From contig NZ_FTOQ01000001.1 of NCBI RefSeq assembly GCF_900156805.1, positions 62,001 through 126,000 of the forward strand: a stretch of DNA of 64,000 nucleotides. The letters run 5' to 3'. Source of the stretch: Roseivivax lentus (GTDB taxonomy: Bacteria > Pseudomonadota > Alphaproteobacteria > Rhodobacterales > Rhodobacteraceae). Made by a program: the position numbers and the translations under genes. Positions 47,908 through 56,271 of this stretch are shown here, in pieces. The notes beneath the pieces were generated by a model. The model was not told where the DNA came from, ran no database searches, and saw nothing but the letters and a program-made list of their open reading frames with translations. Position 1 is the stretch's first letter, and every line of letters begins with the position of its first letter.

Positions 47908-48737
47908 GATCGGTCTTTTCGCCCTGGTACCGCTGGTCGGGCCGCAAGGACCCGGAAAACCACATCTGCATGAACGTCGCGACCTACGGACCGAAGGGGC
48001 GCTTCACCATGACCGACCGGGGCCGCTCCGCTCTGCGCCAAAGCGCGCAGCGCATACAGATCGGCCCCTCGTCCATGGGCTGGAACGGCAATCAGCTGGT
48101 GATCGAGGTGAACGAGGTCACGGCCCCGCCGCAGCTGTCGCGGGTGCGCGGCATGATCCGCGTGACGCCCAGCGCGATCACCGACCAGGAATTGCCGCTG
48201 ACGCAGGACGGGGCGCATGTCTGGCGGCCTTTCGCGCCGGTCTCCCGGATCGAGGTCGATATGGAGGCGCAGGGCTGGCAATGGCAGGGGCATGGCTATT
48301 TCGACGCCAATTTCGGCACCCGCGCGCTTGAGGACGACTTCGCCTACTGGACCTGGGGGCGCTATCCCACGCGGGCCGGCGCAACCTGTTTCTACGACGC
48401 GCAGCGCCAAGACGGCACGCATCTGGCGCAGGCCGCGACCTTCGATGAGGGCGGCAATGTCCACAATACCGAACTGCCCGAGACACGCCCGATGCAGCGC
48501 AGCCTTTGGCAGGTGAAGCGGGCGACCCGGGGCGACGAGGGCGCGGAGCCGACGCAGGTGATGAACATGCTCGATGCGCCGTTCTATTCCCGCTCCATGG
48601 TGAAGACCGAGCTTCAGGGCGAGCCGGCTGTCGGCGTGCACGAGGCGCTCGACCTCACCCGGTTCGCCAAGCCCTGGTTGAAGCCGATGATCGCGGTGCG
48701 CGTGCCGCGTCGCACGCGGTGGCGCTTCGACGATTGA
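47517..48737 (+). CDS. crtC: Acyclic carotenoid 1,2-hydratase CrtC (start uncertain)
   Basis: CrtC hydrates the psi-end of neurosporene or lycopene. The conserved region begins near 47800 with FNLAVPPNGYAWWYVDGISD and continues with AFIGSVFSPWYRWSGRKDPE, then KGRFTMTDRGRSALRQSA. It ends AVRVPRRTRWRFDD. The only ATG in frame is 47517 (406 residues), but the first 95 or so residues from there look like crtD read out of frame. I found no ATG, GTG or TTG in frame between 47517 and the conserved start. The functional protein is probably about 270-310 residues with an unclear initiation codon. Confidence 0.88.
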   Translation: MSDQNLCGTRPSPIDRRSDARARESGHATGFRNTVPGEPRFPLRAEPAWSDGGIVSAPRENAHSGAVSLRGRDASGAGRPDGGAFRTARGRGDHDGPCFNLAVPPNGYAWWYVDGISDDGSRAISIIAFIGSVFSPWYRWSGRKDPENHICMNVATYGPKGRFTMTDRGRSALRQSAQRIQIGPSSMGWNGNQLVIEVNEVTAPPQLSRVRGMIRVTPSAITDQELPLTQDGAHVWRPFAPVSRIEVDMEAQGWQWQGHGYFDANFGTRALEDDFAYWTWGRYPTRAGATCFYDAQRQDGTHLAQAATFDEGGNVHNTELPETRPMQRSLWQVKRATRGDEGAEPTQVMNMLDAPFYSRSMVKTELQGEPAVGVHEALDLTRFAKPWLKPMIAVRVPRRTRWRFDD

Positions 48738-48758
48738 GCAGGCCCCGAATGCGCCCGG

Positions 48759-49241
48759 TCAGCGCGCCTGTTCCGGCGGGTTCCTGGCGACTTCGGGATT
48801 GAGGCGCCAGACAGCGGCGTTCAGCGCCCCGGCGATGCTGACCCACACGAGATAGGGCAGGAACAGGAACCCCGCGAGCCGGTCGACGCCCCAGAAGACC
48901 ACCGTGCAGGCCGCGACCGAAAGCCAGAGCAGCGACAGCACCAGCATGCCGCTGCGGATGCGTTTCAGCCCGAAGAAAACCGGCGTCCACAGCGCGTTGA
49001 GCGCGATCTGCAGCGCCCAGAGCGCCATCGCGATCTGGTTGTCCTCGCTCAGCGCCAGTCGCGCACCGGCCACCGCCATGCACAGATAGAGCGTGGTCCA
49101 GGTGACGGGAAAGGCCCAGTCGGGCGGCGTCCAGGAAGGTTTGTCGAGGTCACGATACCACGGGCCCGGCGGAAAGATCGCACCGGTCGTGCCGGCGGCG
49201 AAGCACGCCGCGAGGAAAATCAGGAAAAGGACCCAGAACAT
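48759..49241 (-). CDS. tspO: TspO/MBR tryptophan-rich sensory protein
   Basis: TspO is an outer-membrane or inner-membrane porphyrin-binding protein that in Rhodobacter negatively modulates photosynthesis gene expression with oxygen. The 160-residue protein has five membrane segments and the family residues GAIFPPGPWYRDLDKPSWTP, WTPVFFGLKRI and PYLVWVSIAGALNAAVWRLN. ATG 49241 is preferred over TTG 49250. It lies five bases downstream of crtB and converges on crtC, its usual place in these clusters. Confidence 0.95.
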   Translation of the reverse strand: MFWVLFLIFLAACFAAGTTGAIFPPGPWYRDLDKPSWTPPDWAFPVTWTTLYLCMAVAGARLALSEDNQIAMALWALQIALNALWTPVFFGLKRIRSGMLVLSLLWLSVAACTVVFWGVDRLAGFLFLPYLVWVSIAGALNAAVWRLNPEVARNPPEQAR

Positions 49242-49246
49242 TGGAG

Positions 49247-50287
49247 TCAAGTAGAGCGGACACCGTCCTCCATCAAGGTCATGCCGCTCCTCCGGTCGCG
49301 TTCGGCGAGTTGGGCAAGCACCGAAAACAGCGTGTCCTGCCGGGTCCAGCTTTCCGGCGCCCCGATGGTCGCCGCATCCACGAGGAACGCGGTTTCGGCC
49401 AAGGGTCGCGCATAAAGCACCGCCGAGTGCGGCGTCACCGTACTGAGCCCGGTGCGCATGGTCGACAGGGCGAGCCAGCCGATCTTCTGCGCCTTGGTCG
49501 TGCGGGCCCGCCGGGTGATGCTGTCATGACCGGCCCGCGCGAGGTTGCCGCCGATGCCGTCATAGATGTGCCGCGCGGCGTAGATGCCCGGGCGGCAATC
49601 CACCGGCAGCGCCGACAGACCGGCCTCGGCCCTGAGGTATAGCCGCGTGGCTTCGGCCAGAAGACGGCGCACGATGCGCCGGATCGCGGCGCTCGGTTCC
49701 GGATGATCGAGGAAGGATTGCGGCTCTATTCTTGCCTGATCGAGCCAATCGAGCGGCAGGTAGAGGCGCCCTTCGCGGGCATCCTCACCCACGTCCCGGG
49801 CGATGTTGGTCAGCTGCATCGCAACACCCAGATCGGCCGCACGGGCCAGCGCGTCGGGTTCGCGGACGCGCATCAGGACGCACATCATTACGCCCACCGT
49901 TGAGGCCACGCGCGCGGAATAATCGCGCAGCTCCGACAGGGTCTGATAGCGGCGGCCCGAGGCATCCCAGCCCAGCCCCTCGAGCAGCGCTTCGGGGATC
50001 GCGCGCGGCATGTCGAAATCCTCGACCACGGCTGCGAAGGCGCGATCCGGCGCGGCATTTTCGGGACGACCCTCGTAGACCCGATCGAGCCGGTCGCGCA
50101 GGCGCAGCACCGCCTCGGCCTTGTGGGCGTTCAGATCGACCGCGTCATCCGCCAGACGGCAGAAGGCGTAAAGCGCCAGCGCCGGGTCGCGGACCCGCGA
50201 CGGCAGAAGCTTGGAGGCGGCGTGAAACGACAGCGACCCGTGCCGGATCGCTTCCCGGCAGGCATCCATGTCGGCGGGCGCGATCAT
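49247..50287 (-). CDS. crtB: Phytoene synthase
   Basis: CrtB condenses two geranylgeranyl diphosphates to phytoene. The 346 residues include the first Asp-rich region YAFCRLADDAVDLNAHKAEA, VMMCVLMRVREPDALARAAD, and the second motif LTNIARDVGEDAREGRLYLP. The end TTKAQKIGWLA is typical. ATG 50287 overlaps the crtI stop (ATGA), so crtI-crtB are coupled. The frame is open upstream within crtI but unlike the family there. Confidence 0.96.
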   Translation of the reverse strand: MIAPADMDACREAIRHGSLSFHAASKLLPSRVRDPALALYAFCRLADDAVDLNAHKAEAVLRLRDRLDRVYEGRPENAAPDRAFAAVVEDFDMPRAIPEALLEGLGWDASGRRYQTLSELRDYSARVASTVGVMMCVLMRVREPDALARAADLGVAMQLTNIARDVGEDAREGRLYLPLDWLDQARIEPQSFLDHPEPSAAIRRIVRRLLAEATRLYLRAEAGLSALPVDCRPGIYAARHIYDGIGGNLARAGHDSITRRARTTKAQKIGWLALSTMRTGLSTVTPHSAVLYARPLAETAFLVDAATIGAPESWTRQDTLFSVLAQLAERDRRSGMTLMEDGVRST

Positions 50288-51831
50288 CTCGCGACCTCGC
50301 TCGGCACCGGCACGAGCTGGGCAAGCACCTCGGCGGAGGAGATGACGCCGGGCAGCCCCGCCCCCGGATGCGTGCCCGCCCCGGCCAGGAACAGTCCCTC
50401 GGCCTCTTCGCTGACATTGTGCGGCCGGAACCACGCGCTTTGCAGGATGCGCGGCTCGATCGAGAAACCGGTGCCGAACGGCGCGTTGTAGCGCGACTTG
50501 AACTCGAGCGGCGTCAGGATCTCCTCGGGACCGAGATGCTCGGCGAAGCCGGGCAGGAGTTGCGTCTCGAGGATGTGCGCGACCTTCTTGCGATAGGCCT
50601 CGCGCTCATTCGTCCAGTCGACGCCGTTGTCATGGCCCAGATGGGGCACCGGGGACAGCACGTAGAAGGTATCGTCGCCGTCGGGGGCGACGCTCGGGTC
50701 GGTCACGCTCGGGCGATGCACATAGAGCGACATGTCGTCGGACAGCTTTCCATTCAGGAAGATGTCCTGCACGAGCCCCTTGTAGCGCGGGCCGTTCAGG
50801 ATCGTGTGGTGCCCCACATCGGGCCACATGTCGCGCGTACCCTTGGTGCCGAAATACCAGACGAAAAGACCCATCGACCAGCGGGACCGGTCGAGCTTGC
50901 GCTCGGTCCAGCGCTTGCGCGGGCGGTTGCGCATGAGGTGCGAATAGGTCCAGCCCGCATCGGCGTTCGACACGACGAGATCGGCGGCGATCTCTTCGCC
51001 CCCCGCAAGCCGCACGCCCGCCGCGCGATCGCCGTCGAAGAGTATCTCGTCGACGTCGGTCTCCATCCGCACGGCGCCGCCCTGTTCGCCGACGATGCGC
51101 GCCATGACGCGGGCGATCTCGGCCACGCCGCCCATCGCGTAATGCACCCCGAATTCCTTCTCGAGATGGCTGACGAGGATATACATGGAGGTCACGTTGA
51201 ACGGGTCGCCGCCGATGAAGAGCGGATGAAACGACAGCGCCATGCGCAGCCGTTCGTCCTTCACCCGGCGCGCCGCGTGGGCATAAACCGACCGGTCGGC
51301 CCGCATCCGCGCGAAGGTCGGAAGCACCGCGATCAGGTCGCGCAGGCGGTGCATGGACCGGCGGCCCAGATCTTCGAACCCGAACCAGTACCGCGCTTCT
51401 GAGTCGACGAGAAACTTCTTGTATCCATCCACATCGCCCGGCGAGAGACGGCGCACTTCCTCGATCATGCGGTCGGTGTCGCCAGACGCCTCGAACCGGG
51501 ACCCGTCCGGCCAGCGGATCTCGTAGAAGGGATCGAGCGCGCGGAGATCGATATCGTCCTCCAGCCTGCGCCCGCAGGCCGCCCACAATTCCCGAAAGAC
51601 CTGCGGCACGGTCACGATGGTCGGGCCCAGGTCGAATCGATGCCCGTCCTTCCAGATGGCGGAGCCGCGCCCGCCCGGAACGTCGAGCCGGTCGATCACC
51701 GTCACCCGGTAGCCCAGCGCCCCGAGGCGCATCGCGGAGGCCAGCCCGCCCAGACCCGCGCCGATCACCACCGCATGCGGACCGGATTTCATGCGCGCCG
51801 CTTCGATCAGCGTTGTGTCAATTCGTGTCAT
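50284..51831 (-). CDS. crtI: Phytoene desaturase CrtI
   Basis: CrtI converts phytoene to neurosporene (or lycopene) in successive FAD-dependent steps. The 515-residue protein has the dinucleotide motif AVVIGAGLGGLASAMRLGAL, PGGRGSAIWKDGHRFDLGPT, and the family end LFLAGAGTHPGAGLPGVISS. About 14 residues precede the core, and an ATG at 51792 (MKSGPHAVV) is an alternative start. It is divergent from crtA across about 120 bp with two PpsR operators. Confidence 0.97.
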   Translation of the reverse strand: MTRIDTTLIEAARMKSGPHAVVIGAGLGGLASAMRLGALGYRVTVIDRLDVPGGRGSAIWKDGHRFDLGPTIVTVPQVFRELWAACGRRLEDDIDLRALDPFYEIRWPDGSRFEASGDTDRMIEEVRRLSPGDVDGYKKFLVDSEARYWFGFEDLGRRSMHRLRDLIAVLPTFARMRADRSVYAHAARRVKDERLRMALSFHPLFIGGDPFNVTSMYILVSHLEKEFGVHYAMGGVAEIARVMARIVGEQGGAVRMETDVDEILFDGDRAAGVRLAGGEEIAADLVVSNADAGWTYSHLMRNRPRKRWTERKLDRSRWSMGLFVWYFGTKGTRDMWPDVGHHTILNGPRYKGLVQDIFLNGKLSDDMSLYVHRPSVTDPSVAPDGDDTFYVLSPVPHLGHDNGVDWTNEREAYRKKVAHILETQLLPGFAEHLGPEEILTPLEFKSRYNAPFGTGFSIEPRILQSAWFRPHNVSEEAEGLFLAGAGTHPGAGLPGVISSAEVLAQLVPVPSEVAR

Positions 51832-51847
51832 GGTATGACCGTAGCAC

Positions 51848-51865
51848 TGTCAACTTTTTCTTACA
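51848..51865. promoter_or_regulatory. PpsR/CrtJ operator, crtI side
   Basis: TGTcaactttttcttACA is an exact palindrome 16 bp upstream of the crtI ATG. Confidence 0.82.
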
Positions 51866-51913
51866 ATCTCGCAGTTGTTCGCCCCTGTGGCGCCGAGACG
51901 CTTTTCTCGAAGC

Positions 51914-51920
51914 TATATAT
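51914..51920. promoter_or_regulatory. Possible -10 element in the crtI-crtA gap
   Basis: TATATAT lies in an otherwise GC-rich gap and is self-complementary, so it could serve as a -10 for either direction. It is two bases from the crtA-side operator. Confidence 0.35.
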
Positions 51921-51921
51921 A

Positions 51922-51939
51922 TGTCAGTCTTGGTTGACA
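51922..51939. promoter_or_regulatory. PpsR/CrtJ operator, crtA side
   Basis: TGTcagtcttggttgACA is an exact palindrome 15 bp upstream of the crtA ATG. It begins 74 bp from the start of the crtI-side box. Confidence 0.85.
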
Positions 51940-51954
51940 GTTTTGGAATCCTTA

Positions 51955-52671
51955 ATGCAAAGCGTGAGCCTTACCCTGTTCCGTTTCGACGGACTCGCTG
52001 CCCGGACTTGGGCCTTTGCCATGATGGGATTCGCCCGACCGATGATGCGCCGGGTTCCCGGGCTGAGCTTCTGGAAACTCTGCGGATCGGGCACAGGCGA
52101 AGGCTTCACACCGCTTCCGAACACGGCCGTCTATGCCATCCTGTCGGTCTTCGAGGACGAGGATCAGGCCCGTGCCGCCATCACGGCCGCCCGGCCCTGG
52201 TCCCTCTATCGCAACCGCGCGCGCGAGGCCTGGACCGTGTTCCTGTCGCCGATCTCGAGCCGCGGCGCCTGGTCCGGGGTCGCCCCGTTCGAAGTGCAGC
52301 GCGATACCCATGACGGCCCGCTCGTCGCGCTGACCCGGGCGACCGTGAAGCCCGCCATCGCGGCCCGGTTCTGGAAGCGCGTCCCGGATGTCAGCCGCTC
52401 CATCGGGTCCGACCCGAACGTGATGTTCAAGATCGGGATCGGAGAGGTGCCGCTTCTGCACCAGATCACCTTCTCGATCTGGCCCGATGCCAAGAGCATG
52501 GGCGCCTTCGCCCGGAAAAGCGGCCCCCATGCGGCCGCCATTGACGCCGTCCGGTCCGGGCGGTGGTTCAAGGAAGAACTCTATGCCCGCTTCCGCGTCA
52601 CCGGAGAGCAGGGCACCTGGGATGGGCAGAGCCCGCGCCTGGGCACACAAATCGGTTCCCAGGAGGGATAG
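51955..52671 (+). CDS. crtA: Spheroidene monooxygenase
   Basis: CrtA uses oxygen to add the 2-keto group, turning spheroidene to spheroidenone in aerated cells. The 238-residue protein begins MQSVSLTLFRFDGLAARTWA and has the family segments FWKLCGSGTGEGFTPLPNT and VLLHQITFSIWP-like VPLLHQITFSIWPDAKSM. It ends near GRWFKEELYARFRV. The frame is open upstream to 51640, but the homologous ATG is 51955. It is two bases from bchI, so crtA-bchI-bchD-bchO form one plus-strand operon. Confidence 0.96.
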   Translation: MQSVSLTLFRFDGLAARTWAFAMMGFARPMMRRVPGLSFWKLCGSGTGEGFTPLPNTAVYAILSVFEDEDQARAAITAARPWSLYRNRAREAWTVFLSPISSRGAWSGVAPFEVQRDTHDGPLVALTRATVKPAIAARFWKRVPDVSRSIGSDPNVMFKIGIGEVPLLHQITFSIWPDAKSMGAFARKSGPHAAAIDAVRSGRWFKEELYARFRVTGEQGTWDGQSPRLGTQIGSQEG

Positions 52672-52673
52672 AG

Positions 52674-53678
52674 ATGAAACACGCATTCCCATTTTCGGCC
52701 ATCGTCGGCCAGTCCGAGATGAAATCGGCGATGATCCTGACGGCGATCGATCCGGGCATCGGCGGCGTGCTGGTTTTCGGCGACCGGGGCACCGGGAAAT
52801 CCACCGCCGTGCGCGCGCTTGCGGCTCTGTTACCGCCCGTTTCGGTGGTGCGGGGCAGCGCCACCAACGCCGCGGCGCTGGACGATGTGCCCGACTGGGA
52901 TCGCGGCGCGGGCGACGAGATCGTCGATGTCCCGACGCCGGTGATCGACCTGCCGCTCGGGGCAACGGAGGATCGCGTCGTCGGCGCGCTCGATATCGAA
53001 CGGGCGATCACGCATGGCGAGAAGGCGTTCGAACCGGGCCTCCTCGCGCGGGCCAACCGGGGATATCTCTATATCGACGAGGTCAACCTCCTGGAGGATC
53101 ACATCGTCGATCTGCTGCTCGACGTGGCCGCCTCGGGCGAGAACGTGATCGAGCGGGAAGGCCTGTCCATCCGGCACGATGCGCGCTTCGTGCTCGTCGG
53201 ATCGGGCAATCCCGAAGAAGGGGAGTTGCGCCCGCAGCTTCTGGACCGGTTCGGCCTGTCGGTCGAGGTGCGCTCGCCTCAGGATGTCGAGGAACGGATC
53301 GACGTCATCCGGCGCCGCGCCGCCTATGACGTGAACCCCGAGGCCTTCCTGCAGAAATGGCGCGGCGAAGACCTCAATATCCGCAACTCGATCCTCGCCG
53401 CCCGCGCGGCCCTGCCCAACATAGAGACGAAAGATGCCGCCCTGCGCGATTGTGCCGAGCTGTGCCTCGCGCTCGGATCGGACGGGCTCCGGGGCGAGCT
53501 GACGCTGTTGCGCGCCGCGCGGGCGCAAGCTGCCTATGAAGGCGCGCCGAGCATCACCCGCACCCATATCCGCAGCGTCGCCGCGATGGCCCTGTCACAC
53601 CGGCTGCGCCGCGATCCGCTGGACGAGGCGGGCAGCAGCGCCCGGGTCTCGCGACTGATGGCAGATATCCTCGTATGA
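52674..53678 (+). CDS. bchI: Magnesium chelatase ATPase subunit I
   Basis: BchI is the AAA+ motor of Mg chelatase that works with BchD on BchH. The 334 residues contain AFPFSAIVGQSEMKSAMILT, the Walker A GVLVFGDRGTGKSTAVRALA, the Walker B segment GYLYIDEVNLLEDHIVDLLL, and GSGNPEEGELRPQLLDRFG. AGGAGGG precedes ATG 52674. The end overlaps bchD by four bases. Confidence 0.98.
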   Translation: MKHAFPFSAIVGQSEMKSAMILTAIDPGIGGVLVFGDRGTGKSTAVRALAALLPPVSVVRGSATNAAALDDVPDWDRGAGDEIVDVPTPVIDLPLGATEDRVVGALDIERAITHGEKAFEPGLLARANRGYLYIDEVNLLEDHIVDLLLDVAASGENVIEREGLSIRHDARFVLVGSGNPEEGELRPQLLDRFGLSVEVRSPQDVEERIDVIRRRAAYDVNPEAFLQKWRGEDLNIRNSILAARAALPNIETKDAALRDCAELCLALGSDGLRGELTLLRAARAQAAYEGAPSITRTHIRSVAAMALSHRLRRDPLDEAGSSARVSRLMADILV

Positions 53679-55357
53679 AGCAGAGCCGGCCCGAGACCTG
53701 GGTTGCGGGGCATCTCGCACTCCTCCTGATCGCGGTCGATCCCGCGGGTCTGGGTGGCCTGCATCTGCGCGCACGCGCCTGTCCGGTGCGCGACGCGTTC
53801 CTGAACAGCGCGCCGGACGCGCTTTTACCCATGGTGCGCATCGCACCGACGCTCGACGACGACGCCGTGTTCGGGGGCACCGATATCGCGGAAAGCCTTC
53901 GACACGGGCGTCTTGTGCGGAAACAGGGTCTGATTTCGCGCGCCGGCACCCTGCTTCTGACGATGGCGGAACGCTTGCGTCCGGGCCGGGCCGCGCGGTT
54001 GTCCCAGCATCTCGACACCGCGGAAAGCGGGCCGATGATCCTGCTCGATGAAGGCATCGACGACGAGGCCGCGCCGCGGGTCCTGACCGAACGGCTGGCT
54101 TTCATGATCGACCTCGACGGTGTCCGGGCGTTCGAGCTCTCCGAACTCGCGCTCAGCCCCGAGGACGTGGCCGACGCGCGCGCCCATCTCGACCGGGTGA
54201 CGATCCCCGATGCGGCCATCGCCGCGCTGACGGTGGCGGCGGCCCGGCTTGGCATCGGCTCGATGCGGGCGCCGGTTCTGGCGCTGGCCGCCGCGCGCGC
54301 CAATGCGGCTCTGCACCGGCGGAACACCGTCACCGAGGAGGATCTGAACCTCGCTGTCGAGCTGGTCTTCGCCCACCGCGCGACACAGCTTCCCGAAGAC
54401 GCCGGCCCCCCGTCCCCGGATACCGAGCCCCCCGATACCGAGCCCGACACCGAGACGGAGCCCGAGGGCAAGGATCAAAGCTTCGACATCCCCGATGAAC
54501 TTCTGGTCGATGCGGTGCGCGCGGTCCTGCCGGATGGGGCGCTTTTCGCCCTGAGCGACGCCGCGAAATCGCGCGCGCCCGCGCAAGGCACCGGCGCCGG
54601 TCGCCGTCGGCGCAGCAACCGGCGCGGACGGCCCCTGCCCGCGAAGCCCGGCAAACCGGGCAGCGATGCGCGGCTCGATCTCTTCGCAACGCTGCGCGCG
54701 GCGGCGCCCTGGCAGCAGATGCGCCGCGCGGCGCAGCCGGACCGAACGGGGTTGATCCTGAAATCCAGCGATTTCCGCGTGAAGGTCTACGAGGAACGTT
54801 CCGACCGGCTGATCATCTTCGTGGTCGATGCCTCCGGCTCGGCCGCGGTGACCCGACTCGCAGAGGCCAAGGGCGCGGTGGAGACGGTGCTGGCCGACGC
54901 CTATGCCAGCCGGGACCACGTCGCGCTGATCGCCTTTCGCGGGGACGGCGCCGAGGCGTTGCTGCCGCCCACGCGGTCGCTCGTGCAGGCCAAACGCGCG
55001 CTGGGCGCTCTGCCCGGCGGTGGCGGAACGCCCCTCGCCGCGGGATTGCGCGCCGCGGCCGACATGGCGCGCCGCGCGCAGGGCCAGGGCATGTCGCCCG
55101 CGCTGGCGCTGCTGACCGACGGTCGGGCGAATATCGGACTGACCGCGCCGGGACGCGAGGCCGCGCAGGCGGATGCGGAACGCTACGCGGCCCTGATCGC
55201 GGCGATGCGGCTGCCCGCGCTGGTGCTCGACACCAATCGGCGCCCGAAGGACGATCTGTCCGCGCTTGCGGGGATCATGGGCGCGACGTACCTGCCCCTG
55301 CCCCGGGCCGATGCGCAGGCGATTTCCCGGTCGGTCCACGATGCTTTGCGCAAGTGA
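53675..55357 (+). CDS. bchD: Magnesium chelatase subunit D
   Basis: BchD is the platform subunit of Mg chelatase. The 560-residue protein has an N-terminal degenerate AAA+ half without a complete Walker A, an acidic Pro-rich linker (PPSPDTEPPDTEPDTETEPE), and a C-terminal von Willebrand A domain with the MIDAS motif IIFVVDASGSAAVTRLAEAK. ATG overlaps the bchI stop and the stop lies one base before the bchO ATG. The linker is repetitive and could vary in length between strains. Confidence 0.97.
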   Translation: MKQSRPETWVAGHLALLLIAVDPAGLGGLHLRARACPVRDAFLNSAPDALLPMVRIAPTLDDDAVFGGTDIAESLRHGRLVRKQGLISRAGTLLLTMAERLRPGRAARLSQHLDTAESGPMILLDEGIDDEAAPRVLTERLAFMIDLDGVRAFELSELALSPEDVADARAHLDRVTIPDAAIAALTVAAARLGIGSMRAPVLALAAARANAALHRRNTVTEEDLNLAVELVFAHRATQLPEDAGPPSPDTEPPDTEPDTETEPEGKDQSFDIPDELLVDAVRAVLPDGALFALSDAAKSRAPAQGTGAGRRRRSNRRGRPLPAKPGKPGSDARLDLFATLRAAAPWQQMRRAAQPDRTGLILKSSDFRVKVYEERSDRLIIFVVDASGSAAVTRLAEAKGAVETVLADAYASRDHVALIAFRGDGAEALLPPTRSLVQAKRALGALPGGGGTPLAAGLRAAADMARRAQGQGMSPALALLTDGRANIGLTAPGREAAQADAERYAALIAAMRLPALVLDTNRRPKDDLSALAGIMGATYLPLPRADAQAISRSVHDALRK

Positions 55358-55358
55358 G

Positions 55359-56216
55359 ATGACGGTCACCGGGCCGCCCGCCGATTGGCCGTTGTCCGAG
55401 GCGTCCCGGATGGTCCTGTCGCGGCCCCATCACTGGCATGTTCAGACCCTGGGCGACGGTCCGGTGCTGCTGTTCCTGCATGGCGCCGGGGGCAGCACCC
55501 ATAGCTGGCGCGATGTCCTGCCGCGCGTTCCGGGCTTCACCTGCATCGCGGTCGATCTGCCGGGACATGGCTATACCCGGCTGGGGTCGCGGCAGCGATC
55601 TTCGCTCGAATGCATGGCGCAGGACATTCGCGCGCTGGCCGAGCAGGAGGGCTGGCAGATCGTCGGCATCGTCGGTCATTCCGCCGGGGGGGCCATCGCC
55701 TTGCGCCTGTCGCAGATGCTGCCGGACCATCCGCCGGTTCTTGCGATCAATCCCGCGCTGCAACCCTTCGAAGGCCTCGCCGGCGTTGTCTTTCCCGTCG
55801 CGGCGCGCGCCATCGCATCGCTGCCCTTCGCTGTCGACCTCATTCACAAGACGCTCGTCGCACCCAGCCGCACCCGACAGCTTCTGGCTGGAACAGGGTC
55901 GAAAATCGACGAGACGGGCGCGGCGCTTTATGCCCGGCTGATGTCCCGCCGCGCGCATATCGAGGGCGCGCTTCTGATGATGGCGCAATGGACGCTGACC
56001 GGCCTCACGGCGGATCTGCCAAAGCTCGACACCCGGGCGCTGTTCCTCGCCGCCCGACAGGACAAGACGGTTCCGCCGGAAACTGCGAGCACCGCAGCCC
56101 GGCGCATGGCACATGCGGAAGTCGAATGGCTGGACGGCCTCGGGCATCTGGCGCATGAGGAGGAACCGGATCGAATCGCCGCCCGTATCGCGCGGTTCTT
56201 CGCCTCGGGATCGTGA
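55359..56216 (+). CDS. bchO: Alpha/beta hydrolase BchO
   Basis: BchO is an alpha/beta-hydrolase tied to Mg chelatase genes; its substrate is not settled. The 285 residues show the fold with LLFLHGAGGSTHSWRDVLPR, the nucleophile elbow IVGHSAGGAIALRLSQ (Ser), and a late His in WLDGLGHLAHEEEPDRIAAR. ATG 55359 lies one base after the bchD stop; ATG 55341 would overlap bchD. It ends the crtA-bchI-bchD-bchO run and the photosynthesis cluster proper. Confidence 0.93.
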   Translation: MTVTGPPADWPLSEASRMVLSRPHHWHVQTLGDGPVLLFLHGAGGSTHSWRDVLPRVPGFTCIAVDLPGHGYTRLGSRQRSSLECMAQDIRALAEQEGWQIVGIVGHSAGGAIALRLSQMLPDHPPVLAINPALQPFEGLAGVVFPVAARAIASLPFAVDLIHKTLVAPSRTRQLLAGTGSKIDETGAALYARLMSRRAHIEGALLMMAQWTLTGLTADLPKLDTRALFLAARQDKTVPPETASTAARRMAHAEVEWLDGLGHLAHEEEPDRIAARIARFFASGS

Positions 56217-56271
56217 AGCGCCGAGCCTGAGCCTACCTGCCGCCGACACCCCGAACCCTGTGAGGCCCCGT

